Assembly: GCA_013115135.1 (NCBI GenBank) | Contig: JABANP010000060.1 | Location: 62,001 to 126,000 of the forward strand | DNA length: 64,000 nt | Direction: 5' to 3' | DNA from: Perkinsus olseni | Lineage: Eukaryota; Perkinsozoa; Perkinsida; Perkinsidae | Shown: piece by piece, positions 23,401 to 34,414 of the stretch | How positions within the stretch are numbered: the stretch's first letter is position 1 | How the letters are laid out: each line of letters starts with the position of its first letter | Notes under the pieces: generated by a model | What the model was told of the DNA's origin: nothing | Seen by the model: only the letters and a program-made list of their open reading frames with translations | Databases searched by the model: none | Translations under genes and position numbers: made by a program

Positions 23401-24990
23401 CTACTCCTGTATTCCACCCCCCGCTACTGTGACGCTAGCAGCTCGACTTCCCTAAGTACCCACCCCTCCTGCCAAAGCCTATCATAAATTGCTTCTTCCT
23501 CTTTCTCCATCTTCTTAACATCCTCCTTTTCCGTCAGCTGCTGGTCTCTAGTTGCCACCACCTGACGTACCGCCATCACAGAGGGCAGCGAGCGATGTTA
23601 GAAAGATATTACTCGAACTCACCACTCCCGCGAAAATGGTTTTGCTGCTAAATGTCGTTCGTTACATTCCTAGCTATACAAAGGTCTCACACTATCTACG
23701 CTAGGCGAAGGACAAGAAAAACCGTTTCACGGGTTTTCATGATAGACACGCCACCAACAAGCACAGATTCGTAACTGCTGTGCTCAATTACGTACCATAA
23801 ATCCACCAAATAATGTTTGCCGAATGATCTCCCACACTTTCCGACGCCAGTATTGCCCGAATCGAACAGCCTCAAGTACTCACCTCCAATGCAAACAACT
23901 CATGATCCGCCTGCCGCAGTTCATCAAGGCTCGCTCTCCACCGTTGGTATCTGACCGCGCGCCACGAAATACGTCAGCGCCGTTCGGAATTGCATACACT
24001 GGCCATACTGGGACTTGTCAGAAAATAACAATAATAATACTTGAAGTCCTCGCTGGCGATTAAACTTCCCACAGACAGAATCATCAGGAGAGAGACACGG
24101 AAGGACAATAGCGGAAGAACGAGCTTGTTACTCATTATGCGCCGATCGCCTTGTGCATGCGTGCAGACCTAATACTCCCGCCCCCCTAATAGAACAAGAT
24201 AGAAGACTTTACCATCCTTCTCGCCTTGCGTTGACTATGAGCAACAACGGAGAAGCAACAGGGCTCTACCGGTCTTGTCCGATATTCAAAAATTACCAAG
24301 AATGCTCAAATTCATGCGAGCATAACGCTCCGCCCCTCCTCCAAGAAGGCCTAGTAAAGTTTTATCACAACATGCTACTTCGACCAAGACTGGCTTTATT
24401 TCAATAAAATATGAACGTGCCCTCACTAGTACCACATTTCGCCCAATTGCTACAGCTGTATCCCCCCTCCCCCCCACACACACACACAAAGCAAGCAGCT
24501 CACTCTTTCTCTTTGGCAATCGCCATCCTCTCCTCCTCTCTCTCCGCCTTCAACTTCAACGCTCGTTCTTTGAGTTTCTCATTCTGCTGCTCTGCTGTTT
24601 CCCTGCGCTCTTCCAGCTCTTTCGCGTACATCGCTCTGACAGTAAAGACTTCTCCCATCAGAAGCGGAAAAAATATTTTCCCTTCATGTTTTTCTCGCGG
24701 TTAATCGCCATTTTTTCCGTGGAAATGATACAACCTCGAGTTGAAGACCACTGGTTTGCCAATTTCGCCAGAGAAAAGTAACTGCTCCCATTCGAACTCA
24801 TACGGAAAATTCGGCTTTTCCCGCGCGCCACGAAATTCGTGAACCGAAGAATACCACACAATCGCGATCGTTCTCCTCACTCTTCCCTCTTCAGCAGCTC
24901 CGACAGTTTAGCTCTTCGGTGATGCAAGGAAAGCTGCCGGCGTTTGCGCAGGTCCGCGATGCAAGCATTCACTCTCTGCTTCCGATACAA
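20416..24990 (-). CDS. CFAP53 (CCDC11)-like TPH-domain coiled-coil protein
   Basis: CFAP53 is a microtubule inner protein of motile cilia and also a centriolar-satellite protein. At least 13 short exons on minus encode a near-continuous charged helix: LSELLKRE (about 24990-24884), MYAKELEERRETAEQQNEKL (24640-24510), LDELRQADHELFALE (23960-23893), VRQVVATRDQQLTEKED (23577-23463), ELAQEQIRAARTALAKETLD (23202-23087), EYMKGVWKEVEEDKRRT (22664-22549), RARDAEKEREKQQDRQF (22469-22411), AEKEAMERALRMKQEHE, EALKAEMALRAKSGEEL (21655-21552), EREARLELLKEVYEDRE (21142-21026), RQIDADVEEFYKLAEERK, ARKEHAQTLARQMQEARE and REIERELEEQRRRDEEL (ending 20416). The order LRELL, E-rich, MREKTKLLKEKNEKER-like, EELR matches CFAP53 better than other TPH proteins, but low complexity limits certainty. 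Start and stop codons were not fixed. At least four introns contain tRNA-like halves. Confidence 0.65.
21195..21234 (+). repeat. tRNA 3-prime-half-like sequence in CFAP53 intron
   Basis: GAACGCAGGTTCCAATCCCG is followed by GCACGGGC and TTTTTT. It lies between exons 21552-21655 and 21026-21142, antisense to the gene. The B-box has GGTTCCAATCC (C for G), a degraded form. Confidence 0.55.
22195..22290 (-). repeat. AATGATAC dispersed repeat, copy 1
   Basis: The complement reads CGATTTTTACCCGTAAAATG, then ATACTGTTTCAGAATCGATTT and GAG. The plus strand at about 42825-42880 has TGATTTTTACACGTGAAATG, ATACGGTTCCAAAATCAATTC and TGAG. Weaker relatives are near 33725-33770 and 47315-47375. All sit outside coding exons. 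Confidence 0.6.
22490..22535 (+). repeat. tRNA 3-prime-half-like sequence in CFAP53 intron
   Basis: ACCCAGGTTCAAATCCCAGG is followed by CTCGACATCTTT. It is antisense to the gene in an intron of roughly 85-100 nt; the donor (GTATTGCGAAAG, about 22550) sits about 15 nt from the acceptor-like end. Confidence 0.6.
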
Positions 24991-25576
24991 CTGAGAATGT
25001 GGTGATCCGGTGTATTTATTTTCTTGACAATATTAACTAATTTCTTAATCAATTAATTTAGTTTTCTTAATTGTGTGCGGACGTGTCCCTTTATATCTTT
25101 CCTTGGACACAAGGTACGCTAGTAGAGCGTAATGGTCTATAATACTTATAACAGATTCCTCTAAGAATCCACCAGAGTCCGGTTTGGCACATCAATGACT
25201 CACGATAGACAGCACGCTAAGAATACTACTGATATCAACCGCAATACACTAATACTGGCATAAGTGCATGATGATGATAGATAACAGCAGCATCCGCCAA
25301 GAAAATGTGCGGCGATTCATCTGCACGAAAGGGAAAAGAAGTAAAATTGCAGCGCCGGGTCGAATCCTGTTATTATCAAGTTGATGAGCACTGTAACGGT
25401 GCTAGATTAGTGATGCTGCTGTCGAATGGGTTCCAACCGGACGAGGAAGGTTGTTCGAACCGCCGTAGCGCAGTGAAAATCGTCATCCATATGAAATGGG
25501 CCATATCCGAACGACTTAATAGGAGAGGAAGAACCGAGGCGTTCCTGGTGTGGACCATCATCATCCCCTACTACCT

Positions 25577-27722
25577 GTCCCCCCTTATTCTCCCATTCAG
25601 CCAGCTTCTGCAGGGAGGAGCTCTCGACCGCAGCAGACACACGCTCCTCGTACCTAACGCAGGAGGCCAACACGTTCAGGGGGAACCAACTCGTTGGGCA
25701 AATCGCAAAAATAGAGGCTGTTCTGCAAACACAAAGTTATTTCATACCAAAATTCGACCGTTTATATATTCTCACGAGAGAAAGTCAATGATACATCGAT
25801 TAACCGTTTCATCGGCCGTTTCCTTGCCGCCTAGCCATAAGCTCAGGGCCAAGGCAGGCAACCTCCGTTCAAAAAAATGACAGTGAAGGGAGGGGAGAGC
25901 TGTCGCATTAAACCGCTCAAATCCGACCCGTCCGCCTACAGCCTCTCCTGCTTCTGTCGCTGCACGATGAGACGATCCGGACGCATTCGCGGCATGACAA
26001 CAGCAGCAGCAGCAGAGAAACCAGCACACTAGACCAGGTATCGTCCACTACCCGCACAGAGAAGATTTTCCCCCGACACCGGCCGGAATCGCCGCACAGC
26101 TCGCAACAATCAGCAGTACTTCCGAGAAAGAAATACAGCGAAATCTCTTTTGTATCCACCGGAAGCTTACAACCTTTTACCGACCTGACACGCCCAGATT
26201 GAGAGAAGCCGGATGGATGGTACGGCTTCAACACAACCAAAAAAGATACTGAAACCGGTATACTGGTACTCACATATAAACGGAAACTCTGTTATCGAGC
26301 GACGGGCTGAGCTTTATAAATCCGTCATGAACCTTCGTCAAGTTCAGATCCCATTTTCCTGAAAAAAGTCCGCAAATCTCCAATCCAGTTGGTAGATGTT
26401 TCTCACCGTCCGACGACACCGCGGCTGCCAGTTTGAGTATGGCGGAGGAGCCCGGATGAGGGCCGTGATAGAGGATGTAGGCAACAACGGGGACCTTCCT
26501 GGCCACCGCACTGAACAGATCATGAAAGATACGAGCGCGAAAAGGTAGGCGTGAAATTCGCCTCCCTCAGAGCTATTCAAATTCACACTACAGACTAGTC
26601 AGGCTGGTCAGCTAACCCAGAGAGGAGAGCAGCAAGACGATATCATCGAGCGCCTCGCTTATCACTAAGAAAGGCCTCTGGTAGAGTTATCAGGAGCGCG
26701 GCCAGGGTCATCCGATAGGTGAAATTATTATGCGCACACGACCTCTGGCACAAGTGAGCTATTCCGCAATTGTTGCCTCTTGACAACAACATCAATCGCG
26801 GAGTGTTTTACTATCTTCAGTGCCCTACCACCCCTCCCCCACCTCACCCCGTGATGATGCCTGCTACTGGTCCGTCTACTGCCTCTCCTAAGGGCAATGG
26901 CTGGTAACTCTGATCATCACTATCATGGTCACCGAGAGTATACCTAGAAAGATAGCCCTACCAGGGATCGAACCGGATACCTTCCGCATTACACTATGCC
27001 ATCCTCCCCTCTCGTGCTGCTGACTTCCTTAGTAATCGCCACAACAACTTCCTTCGGTCTCAGTTTACCCCATACCAAACCCTCCAAGCTCGGACCGTTG
27101 TATCGAGTCGGAACAGTCAACACTGCATCGGACGTAGTGGGCACGTAGTCGACTCTCGGCACATCTATTCGACCTGACCCAATAGATGACGACTATGGCA
27201 GTTCTACACGACAGGTTCTATGCTAATCCGCTCAAAACAGGCTCTATCCCAATCAGATTAATTCTAGTGATAATGACATCAAGTTCAGATTCAGCGCTCA
27301 CCTGAATGAGCTGCTCTCGAAAATATTTATCGCACCGAGATGAAATCGTACCTCTTAAATGAAATTTCGGGGAGGCCAAAAGGAACGACAAAAAGTTATC
27401 TTCCCGAACTTTCTATTTTCGAGCGACACAAACTAATCCCGTCCACCCTCAGACTACTACCTTTGCTCGGCAACCCCTCGATACCACACCTCAGGGAAGA
27501 CGCCAAAGAAGTGCACACAAGGAGCCTCTCAACAGATTCCAACTCCTCCCTCCCAGACACCCGCACCGATACGGGCTTGCCTTCAACCTAAAAAAGGATA
27601 CGTCCAGGGTAAGGATACGTCCTTGGATACGTCCAGGGTAACCCCACCTGTCTCTCTTCAGCGTCGCTGCTCTCGCTGTCGCTCACCACCGGCTGCAGTG
27701 ACTCGAGGAAGTCGTTAATCAT
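25577..27722 (-). CDS. Unassigned coding exons of an unknown minus-strand gene or genes
   Basis: Several short open blocks on minus end in good GT donors and read like protein, but I recognise none. They are INDFLESLQPVVSDSESSDA (about 27722-27650), EGKPVSVRVSGREELESVE (about 27590-27490), LRPKEVVVAITKEVSSTRG (about 27065-26992), FHDLFSAVARKVPVVAYIL then GPHPGSSAILKLAAAVSSD (about 26560-26425), joined by a 48-nt intron to GKWDLNLTKVHDGFIKLSPS (about 26360-26278), and VSAAVESSSLQKLAEWENKG (about 25655-25577). They could be one gene or the 5-prime part of the CFAP53-like gene. One intron begins inside a tRNA-like sequence (26.95-27.01 kb). Confidence 0.4.
26953..27012 (-). repeat. tRNA-like sequence spanning an intron 5-prime end
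   Basis: The complement has GGATGGCATAGTGTAATGCGG, a D-arm/A-box-like stretch, then AGGTATCCGGTTCGATCCCTGG, a T-arm/B-box, with the anticodon arm missing or collapsed. The likely donor GTGTAATG lies in the D-loop-like part, just after the coding block STRGEDGI. Confidence 0.55.
27594..27646 (+). repeat. Short tandem repeat GGATACGTCC
   Basis: Three tandem units of GGATACGTCC, two followed by AGGGTAA, within an intron of the unassigned minus-strand exons. Confidence 0.7.
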
Positions 27723-28335
27723 AGGCAAACAACGAAAGAACCAGCAGAACTATCAAGACCTAATACTGGTTGAAGCGGAGCTAAAACCCTGTACCAGCTT
27801 ATCCTCATCCCGTCTAGAGTCGGCCCAATACGAGGAGGTATAAACGGGAGAGCACGAAAGTGATATTATCATAATACTCCGATGAAGGAGACGAAATCGA
27901 TCGAAAACCTAGGGACTCGCTGTGAGCATAAGTGATGAAATTTAAGCTCTTCCCGGTTCACTTTCCGGTTTTTCAATCAAAAAGGTCCCCGATGAACTCC
28001 TTCACCATCCACAGACCACAAAATACACATGATAACTCTTGTGACCCCCATACTCCACCATCCCGAACGTGCAAAGTACCCTTACCATTCAGAGAGCGAG
28101 CAAACAATTTCTCATGCTGCAGGCCATCACACAAGAATCGAGGCGAACGCTCGCGAGGAGGTAGCGTGTGAATATGGCGGAAAAACTCATCACAAACAAT
28201 GAACCCGCGTGTGACGTGCTATCTATTCATGCATCCTTTGGTGATACCAACTCACGCCCAACCACCAGCAAATCCAACTACCCCACCCCATGAGAAACAG
28301 GTTGGATCAGTATAACCAATGGAACAGTGAGACTG

Positions 28336-31300
28336 CTACTTAGCACGCCTCTTGCCACCCTTCTTAGACTTGCCCCGGGAGACCTCCTTCGCCGCCGCAT
28401 GACCCATCTCCTTGATATGCGCGAAGAGCTTGGTCCGACTCGAGAAGCTACAGCAATAAGCAATCCTCTCACCACCCCTGTCTGTATATCCCTAATATAA
28501 TTCTGAAACTCTTTATCGGTCTAACGCGGATGAATCGATTCCGACTTCCAAAATTGGCAAATCGAACGACGGCGAAATATTATAAAGAACCATATAATCA
28601 ACAATAAAACAATCCCCATACCACACCATTCGCAACCTGAGTCGAAGTTATTAGCACCCGAACGACTCTCCAATTCCTTCAATACCCGCTTCACACAGCC
28701 ATAATACCAAACGGAATCAAAAAAATTCCGACTCGGTTAACTTAATATATAGTCCCGAAATCTTGAATTGAAATGGGACCTGCAGGAACTCCAGCCACCC
28801 CTCAAACACGCTGCCAACGAACCGGACTTGGCAACCCTTCCGACGTCTCACTAAGAACCGTGTTCTCCGACCACAGCCACTAGGCAATCAGCGACACTAC
28901 CTCTCTCCGCAAACATCACATCGCTTCGCGGCCGCTTCCTTAGCCCCAGCTGGATCCTCTGCAGACTTGTCTTTCCGTCGTCGCCGATGCTGCTGCTTCG
29001 CTCCGCTAGATTTTGGCACATCATCACCACCTGCTGGTACCTGAGATGAAGCGTAAAACTCGAGGTTCAAGAAAGGTCAGGCCAGAATAAAGCTGGAAAA
29101 GTGGGCTCAGTCGAGACTCAGCGCACGGGAACGATAAATTCGATACCATAAATCCCACAAATCCTCCAACGACTCTCTTCCACAACAGCAACGATGAATT
29201 CGATACCGTAAATCCCACAAATCCTCCAACAACAGTTCTCTTCTACAAGACACCATCGCGCCCTACCTCAGTCGAGCTAGCCTTGGACTTCTTCGGGCTC
29301 GCCGCCTCTTCCTCATCCTCTTCCTCATCCCCACCCAGAGCATCCTTATTTCTACCGAAAACTTCAAATTCAATTTCGCTCTCATCGCTCGACTCCGAGG
29401 ACCCGTCAGCCCGTTCAATTTTTTCCCAGGACGACGACCCTTGTTCGCTCTTCTCCGCATCGACGTAGCCCTCTAGCAAGTCGCTTGCTGACACCTCTAG
29501 CTTCTTTTCAGTGGCAGCCTCAACGTCCACCGAACCCTCACTATCGGAATCCGAATCGCTTCGCTCCGCCTCTTTTTCAGCCTCAACTTTCTGCGTCTCC
29601 TCCAGCACCGGCGAGCTCTCTTCGCTGGAAGCTGCCAGACTCTCGAGAAAAGCGTCGTCCTCTATCAGAGTCCTGCGGAGCTTCTCTACAGCATCCTAAA
29701 AAGAGAGGGAACACGAATTTCAATTCGGTAAAAAGTTGTGGGGGAAAACTCCGGTGAATAGATTCTCAAATAGAAGTACGCAACAAAGCACGGCGATTCA
29801 GAGTGTATGCTCGTTTCTGTCTAGAAACTGAATCATTCAATATGCCATTCACAGCCAATACGACTTCTCCGTTATATCAACGCTCATACATTCAGAATGA
29901 ACGAGCAACGCGGGCAGGTGCGGTGACCACCCCCAGCGCAAGGCGCTCGAAACGCGCTATTTCCATCCCCGTGCCGCCTATCGAAGATCAGTCTTGCCAC
30001 AACGCTAGGCCTCACAGAGTTGATGAGCAAGCCCAGCCCCTGAGATTGGCTTGCCTTGTGCTTTTTAGAGTTCTCGTGGTTCGCGTAGGCCTTGTGACTC
30101 TTGAAAACCTTCTTGCATGCCGCACACTCGTAAACGTCTTGCACCTCCTAAGGCACACGTCAATCGACCAACGGCACTTTTCTAAGGAGACAGCGTTCCA
30201 TCTACCGGAGAAATCTCCACAAAAACACGAAGGCTGTTATACAAGCTGCCGAGCTGTTATCTAAGGCACCCAGCAACCGACGGCTGCCTTGAAAAATTAC
30301 AAATCCTCCCTAGGAAAATGACGAGGATGAGCAAGATTTCTTCCTCAAAAAGCACTTTCTTCTTAGGAAAAGCACTCTAAGCTGTATCAAGCCCTCCGGC
30401 TGACTATCCACTACTACCTCTTGCTGCGGCTGATCCTCTCCCGAGCCCTCCGAGCCAGGCCCGCCATACCGCTTTGCCATGGCAGCGACCTCAGCCTCAT
30501 TCTCAGCCCATCGCTTCTCTTGAACCTCCCTAACAAGACCACCACATATAGGACGATACCACCGAGTGGACAGTCATACCGCACCACGCTCAACCAGCGA
30601 AAATTCGCGGACTACCCAAAATGAGAAAGGGCCCAAACCATGTGATCAGCAGACTCTGGAGGGTACTGACAGCGAGCACTCTCCCCTATGACCTGGCCCG
30701 CGCCCTTCTCTCCTTTTTCAACTCTTCCTTCCGCTTTCGCTCCGCCTGCCTTTGCTCAGCACTGCCACAACCCACCCTCACACAGCATAACACTAATCAT
30801 CCTGTTACACTCTGTCCGCTTCCATTTGTTCCACTTTCTTCTGCTCGGCCACTCTCGGGTCTCGGTTTCGGACATACTCCACCAAGTGGCGGACCTACAG
30901 ATCGATCATCGCCAGGATAACTCTTGCACAGTCAAAAGCGGGAGAGTCAGTCAAGAACTTATTTACATGCCAATCCTTGCTCAACTACAAGACGAGCGTT
31001 AAAGGTACTAATAGTAAAGCTCAACGCGTTCGGCGAGGCCGCCTTCCCCTCTTCGTCCCCAATGTCTCTAGATGCCCACCTTCACGAGGTTACACGAGTT
31101 ACGAGATTTCTCGAGCAGCCACTCGCAAGTACACGACAGGGCATCCTCTAAAGGAGGCGATTGCCGTGAAAGTTGAGAAAATTTTCCTCAATTTTTCGGG
31201 GCAACCAAACACCGATCCATCACCCCTGGGTAAGACTGTCATTACCTTATCATTATAATCCTTCTTCTTACTTTTCCTCTCCCGAGCATTCTCTTGCTCC

Positions 31301-33655
31301 ATGGCTCGCCTCATCCGTCGCCCCTCTGCTTGGCGCACGTCCCATTTATCATACCAACCAAACGACAATCCGGATGAAAATGCAGACCAGAAACTGCAGA
31401 CACAAAAGCTCACTCTGGTACCACCCGGCATACGAAAAGATATCACAGTCGTATACGCGAAATTCGATTGCAAATTTCCAACTTCAGAAGATGGCACGAA
31501 GAGACGGAGTTCATCCACCGGATACAAACGTGTAAAGACAGATTTTAACTCCAACTAAGAATCTCAGATCGATCGGTTCGACGCTGGCCGCCTTCGCAAT
31601 CTTTGAACCCTCACTGCTCAACTTGTCCCGGTTATAGACAGGCCTCCTGAAAGCTGACCCGGAGAGTACAGCGGTACGCTCAATCCCAGTTCCTCACAAA
31701 CCGCGCCGACCGATATAGCTATCTTAAACGATACCTCATCCTCATCGAGTGGCCTCATGATTGGATGCGGCATAGTAGCCTCATTATTATTATTCTTCAG
31801 TGTTACATAGAGGGTGCACAGAGAGCTGTTTATGACCGACGGGTGGCACTAGAGGTCCAACTGATGCTCCTTACGCTCGGTCGTAGCCACGGTGTCGTCG
31901 TCAGCGCCACCGCCCTATCCTTCTCAGTGCACCACAGGCGGCGTCGATATTAGTGTCGTTTTGGTCGTTCAGTTGTTGTTCCCGAGAACCATCCTGCGCT
32001 CCTACGAGCTTAATATTCATGTGCTCATCTGTATCACCACCGGGCGACAGTAGTATTCCCAGTGAAAAGCCCGTGGTATACTACATCCCTCACTACCTGT
32101 AGAATAGCTTGACAGTAGGGTCCCAAGGCGAATCAGAATACCCAAAAGTGGGAAAATCCTCGAAATCAAATCGGGTATCGAAGCCCTCACACTCCCGATG
32201 GGCGATGTCCCCAAAGACGGATCTGTACCTGCAATCTCACACCAGTCCAAAAGGGCATGGATCAAGAAAAACCACTCACACTGAGTAGAAGCCATCTTGG
32301 GAGTCGTCGTACTGGCCATTGAAGCAGCTCTTGTTGAAGTACTTCCATACGTTAACTAAGTGACCTGCTCACGGTAGGACAGGCACGTCAAGGCAACAGA
32401 TTTCCTTAACACTGTTGACAACTTCTCCAAGCTACACTGGCAGTTATGAATCTCAGTCTGTGGGACCAGACCCATTCTCGATTCGACTCGCCATACGGCG
32501 TTGGTGTCTCATTGCTCGGATAAGTCCACCGATATGCCATGCCATATTTATATTTTGACTTCCTGTATCACCAGCAGACAGGCACAGGAGTAGCAAACTA
32601 AACTTTTTTCTCTCATCTGCTGGAACTGAGTTAAGCAAAATTTGGGAATTTCACGATCATCGCGAGTGAAGAAAAACACCTCAGGTGTTTTACGCGTTTT
32701 TCACTCGTCGAGCGCGAATTTCGCGATGTAAGATGTATTTTTCATATCGCGGGTGGAACTCCACTATAGTCTATTAAATTACTACCATCACTACACTCAT
32801 ATGTTATACTGAATACCATACCTTACATATTATTAGTATCTTATATTTATCAGTATTAAATACACTCTACCCCCGAACCACATTCACTACCAGCCTCTTC
32901 CTTCGATTCTTCGTCCGTATCAAGGGCGTCGTCCCCTCTCAAGATCTGGTCTCGATGATCATCGTACCACGCACGCTCCTGTGGGTCACTGAGGACCTCA
33001 TTAGCTTCCGTGATCAGCTGGAACATCTAAAAACCACCGGAAAAGGAGCTGAGATTGTCGACGATCGTGCGGGGTGCCACTGTGGTGACACCTTCCACCA
33101 TCGACCTGTATAACCGATTGGAGTGAATTTGAACGGCGGGGAGCTGAGATGGGCATCTGGCTCTCCACCAGAGAGCTTCCAGCGCCAGAGAATATTTCCT
33201 CATCAGACCACAAGTTAGAACAAGTAGCATGCGACGAGGAATAACTACTTCCTTAGCGTCGTCCGAATTCTGGTTCTTATCCGGGTGCCACTTGAGCGCC
33301 AGTTTCCGGTATCTGATGAGAACGAACCTCATAATCCCACCGTCGTATTCAGGTGAGAATTTTGCGTCAATTCGACGATCATAAATTTCAGATTTTTCCT
33401 CGATTGAAGCTTTCCTTATACATCGTGCTGTACATGGTATAATCGCCACGTCTCTCAGCACAAAGGCCGCTTCCGGCTGCTGTCATCACGCCAATAATAC
33501 GCAATAGTGGTCTTCAATGACTCTTCCAACCGCGAGCTACTGCGGTCTTCCAAGCAAAGACTTAAGACGTGCTGGCGGTGGTCTTACGCTTTTTTGATGT
33601 CATCGGCCGAGCAGCTGCGATCAACTCCGAGGATCTCGTAGTAGCATGTCTTCAT
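28336..33655 (-). CDS. DNAJC21: DnaJ homologue subfamily C member 21 (JJJ1-type), 13 exons
   Basis: A cytosolic/nucleolar J-protein that with HSP70 releases late 60S factors. The model complement(join(28336..28447, 28901..29040, 29267..29695, 30016..30147, 30418..30529, 30693..30754, 30811..30894, 31246..31393, 32097..32228, 32280..32355, 32891..33026, 33249..33312, 33588..33655)) keeps frame and gives 564 aa. J-domain: [20 protein letters not shown], then [14 protein letters not shown] with the HPD triad and [16 protein letters not shown]. The family-specific block follows: [49 protein letters not shown]. Then a basic coiled coil ([20 protein letters not shown]), the first C2H2 finger [20 protein letters not shown], an acidic region, and a second finger [20 protein letters not shown] with a basic tail [12 protein letters not shown]. 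Intron 1 holds the 120-bp repeat shared with LTV1. Confidence 0.93.
29127..29232 (+). repeat. Direct repeat of ~42 bp in DNAJC21 intron
   Basis: AACGATAAATTCGATACC ... CCCACAAATCCTCCAAC at about 29129-29171 recurs as AACGATGAATTCGATACC ... CCCACAAATCCTCCAAC at about 29189-29231, a recent tandem duplication with period 60. It lies between the acidic exon (29267-29695) and the exon 28901-29040. Confidence 0.85.
30170..30385 (+). repeat. Fragment related to the TCTAAGGAG inverted-repeat element
   Basis: CACTTTTCTAAGGAGAC near 30175 and GAGCAAGATTTCTTCCTC ... TTTCTTCTTAGGAAAAGCAC near 30327-30375 resemble the ends and internal units of the element at 34.4-35.1 kb. It lies in the DNAJC21 intron between exons 30016-30147 and 30418-30529. 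Confidence 0.5.
32655..32775 (+). repeat. TATCGCGGGTG repeat, copy 1
   Basis: GCGTTTTTCACTCGT ... TATCGCGGGTGGAACTCCAC occurs in a DNAJC21 intron, and GCGTTTTTCACCAGT ... TATCGCGGGTGAAACTGCAC occurs in the intergenic region at about 37470-37522. The sequence also holds small hairpins such as CACCTCAGGTG. Confidence 0.65.
33400..33515 (-). repeat. ~120-bp dispersed intronic repeat, copy 2 (DNAJC21 intron 1)
   Basis: The complement matches plus strand 9827-9950 almost base for base, including CCGGAAGCGGCCTTT and GTGGCGATTATACCATG. It lies in the sense orientation of DNAJC21, between the donor at 33587 and the acceptor at 33313. Confidence 0.8.
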
Positions 33656-34017
33656 TGGTAAGGGAACTGTTGAACGAAGAAGTGTCCCCGTCCAAGAAAG
33701 AATCGGTCCTGGAATGGATTCTGTTAAACGTGAAATTCGGTTCTAGAATCGATTCTGACCGTCAGAATTAGTCAACAATTGACCCGTCCCATAGTGTAGT
33801 ACTCTCGCGTCAGCTGTGATGATGATACAGATATCTTAGCTTAGCTCACTCATAGGCTACTACACTGTTCCATTACCACTTGTTTTCCTATATACTTGTA
33901 CCTGCGGGTATCCTTGGGTATTGATTTCCCAATTACAATAGTCCCTCAGTTCCAAAAACCTAACCTCAATATCAGAATGAGTTCTAGAACTGCTCTTCGC
34001 CAATAAAATACAGGGGC

Positions 34018-34168
34018 AATTTCACATGGCCGCCACTAGCACTTAGGGACGGATTTCCCAAAGGGCGGCCACTCATTGCCACAAAAGGGAGGTCATGTGA
34101 AACTCACTAACACTCGAAACGGCCCTTAAGTGGCTACTTAAGGTTAGTGGCGGCCATGTGAAAAGGTC
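34018..34168. mobile_element. MITE-like inverted-repeat element (~150 bp)
   Basis: TTTCACATGGCCGCCACTA near the left end is the reverse complement of TAGTGGCGGCCATGTGAAA near the right end, giving terminal inverted repeats of about 19 perfect bases that extend imperfectly outward (GGGGCAA vs GGGACCT). The interior has no coding capacity. A target-site duplication was not clear by eye. The family is unknown to me. Confidence 0.8.
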
Positions 34169-34414
34169 CCAGTTGTAGATCATTTGTCGAATGGAAACGA
34201 AAATACACAAGTCGGAGATAGTAGGCTATACAACGCAACGCCTATTACCTATTACCTATGGGAGGTAGGCTGTAAAAGTGAGGCGTCTATCATCAACAGC
34301 TCAACTAAGCAGCTCACATCGCCGACAGAATCGATTCCGGATTTTCGGACTTTCACAACCGATGCATATGTTTCCCGCGGAGGTTCAACCCTCGAGACCG
34401 GTCATTCCACTTCA

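Noticed and set aside
25305..25880. 191-codon plus-strand frame
   Set aside because: Composition is unremarkable, it contains a tRNA-like GGTCGAATCC piece, and a better exon (LQKLAEWENKGGQ with a GTAGTA donor) lies on minus in the same place.
31099..31554. Single 151-codon minus frame taken as one exon
   Set aside because: Only 31246-31393 is exon of DNAJC21; the flanks are intron, shown by AG and GT boundaries and by family alignment.
33027..33461. 144-codon frame reading the 120-bp repeat as protein fused to the J-domain
   Set aside because: The same nucleotides occur in an LTV1 intron, and splicing them out restores the KKA-YRKLAL J-domain junction.
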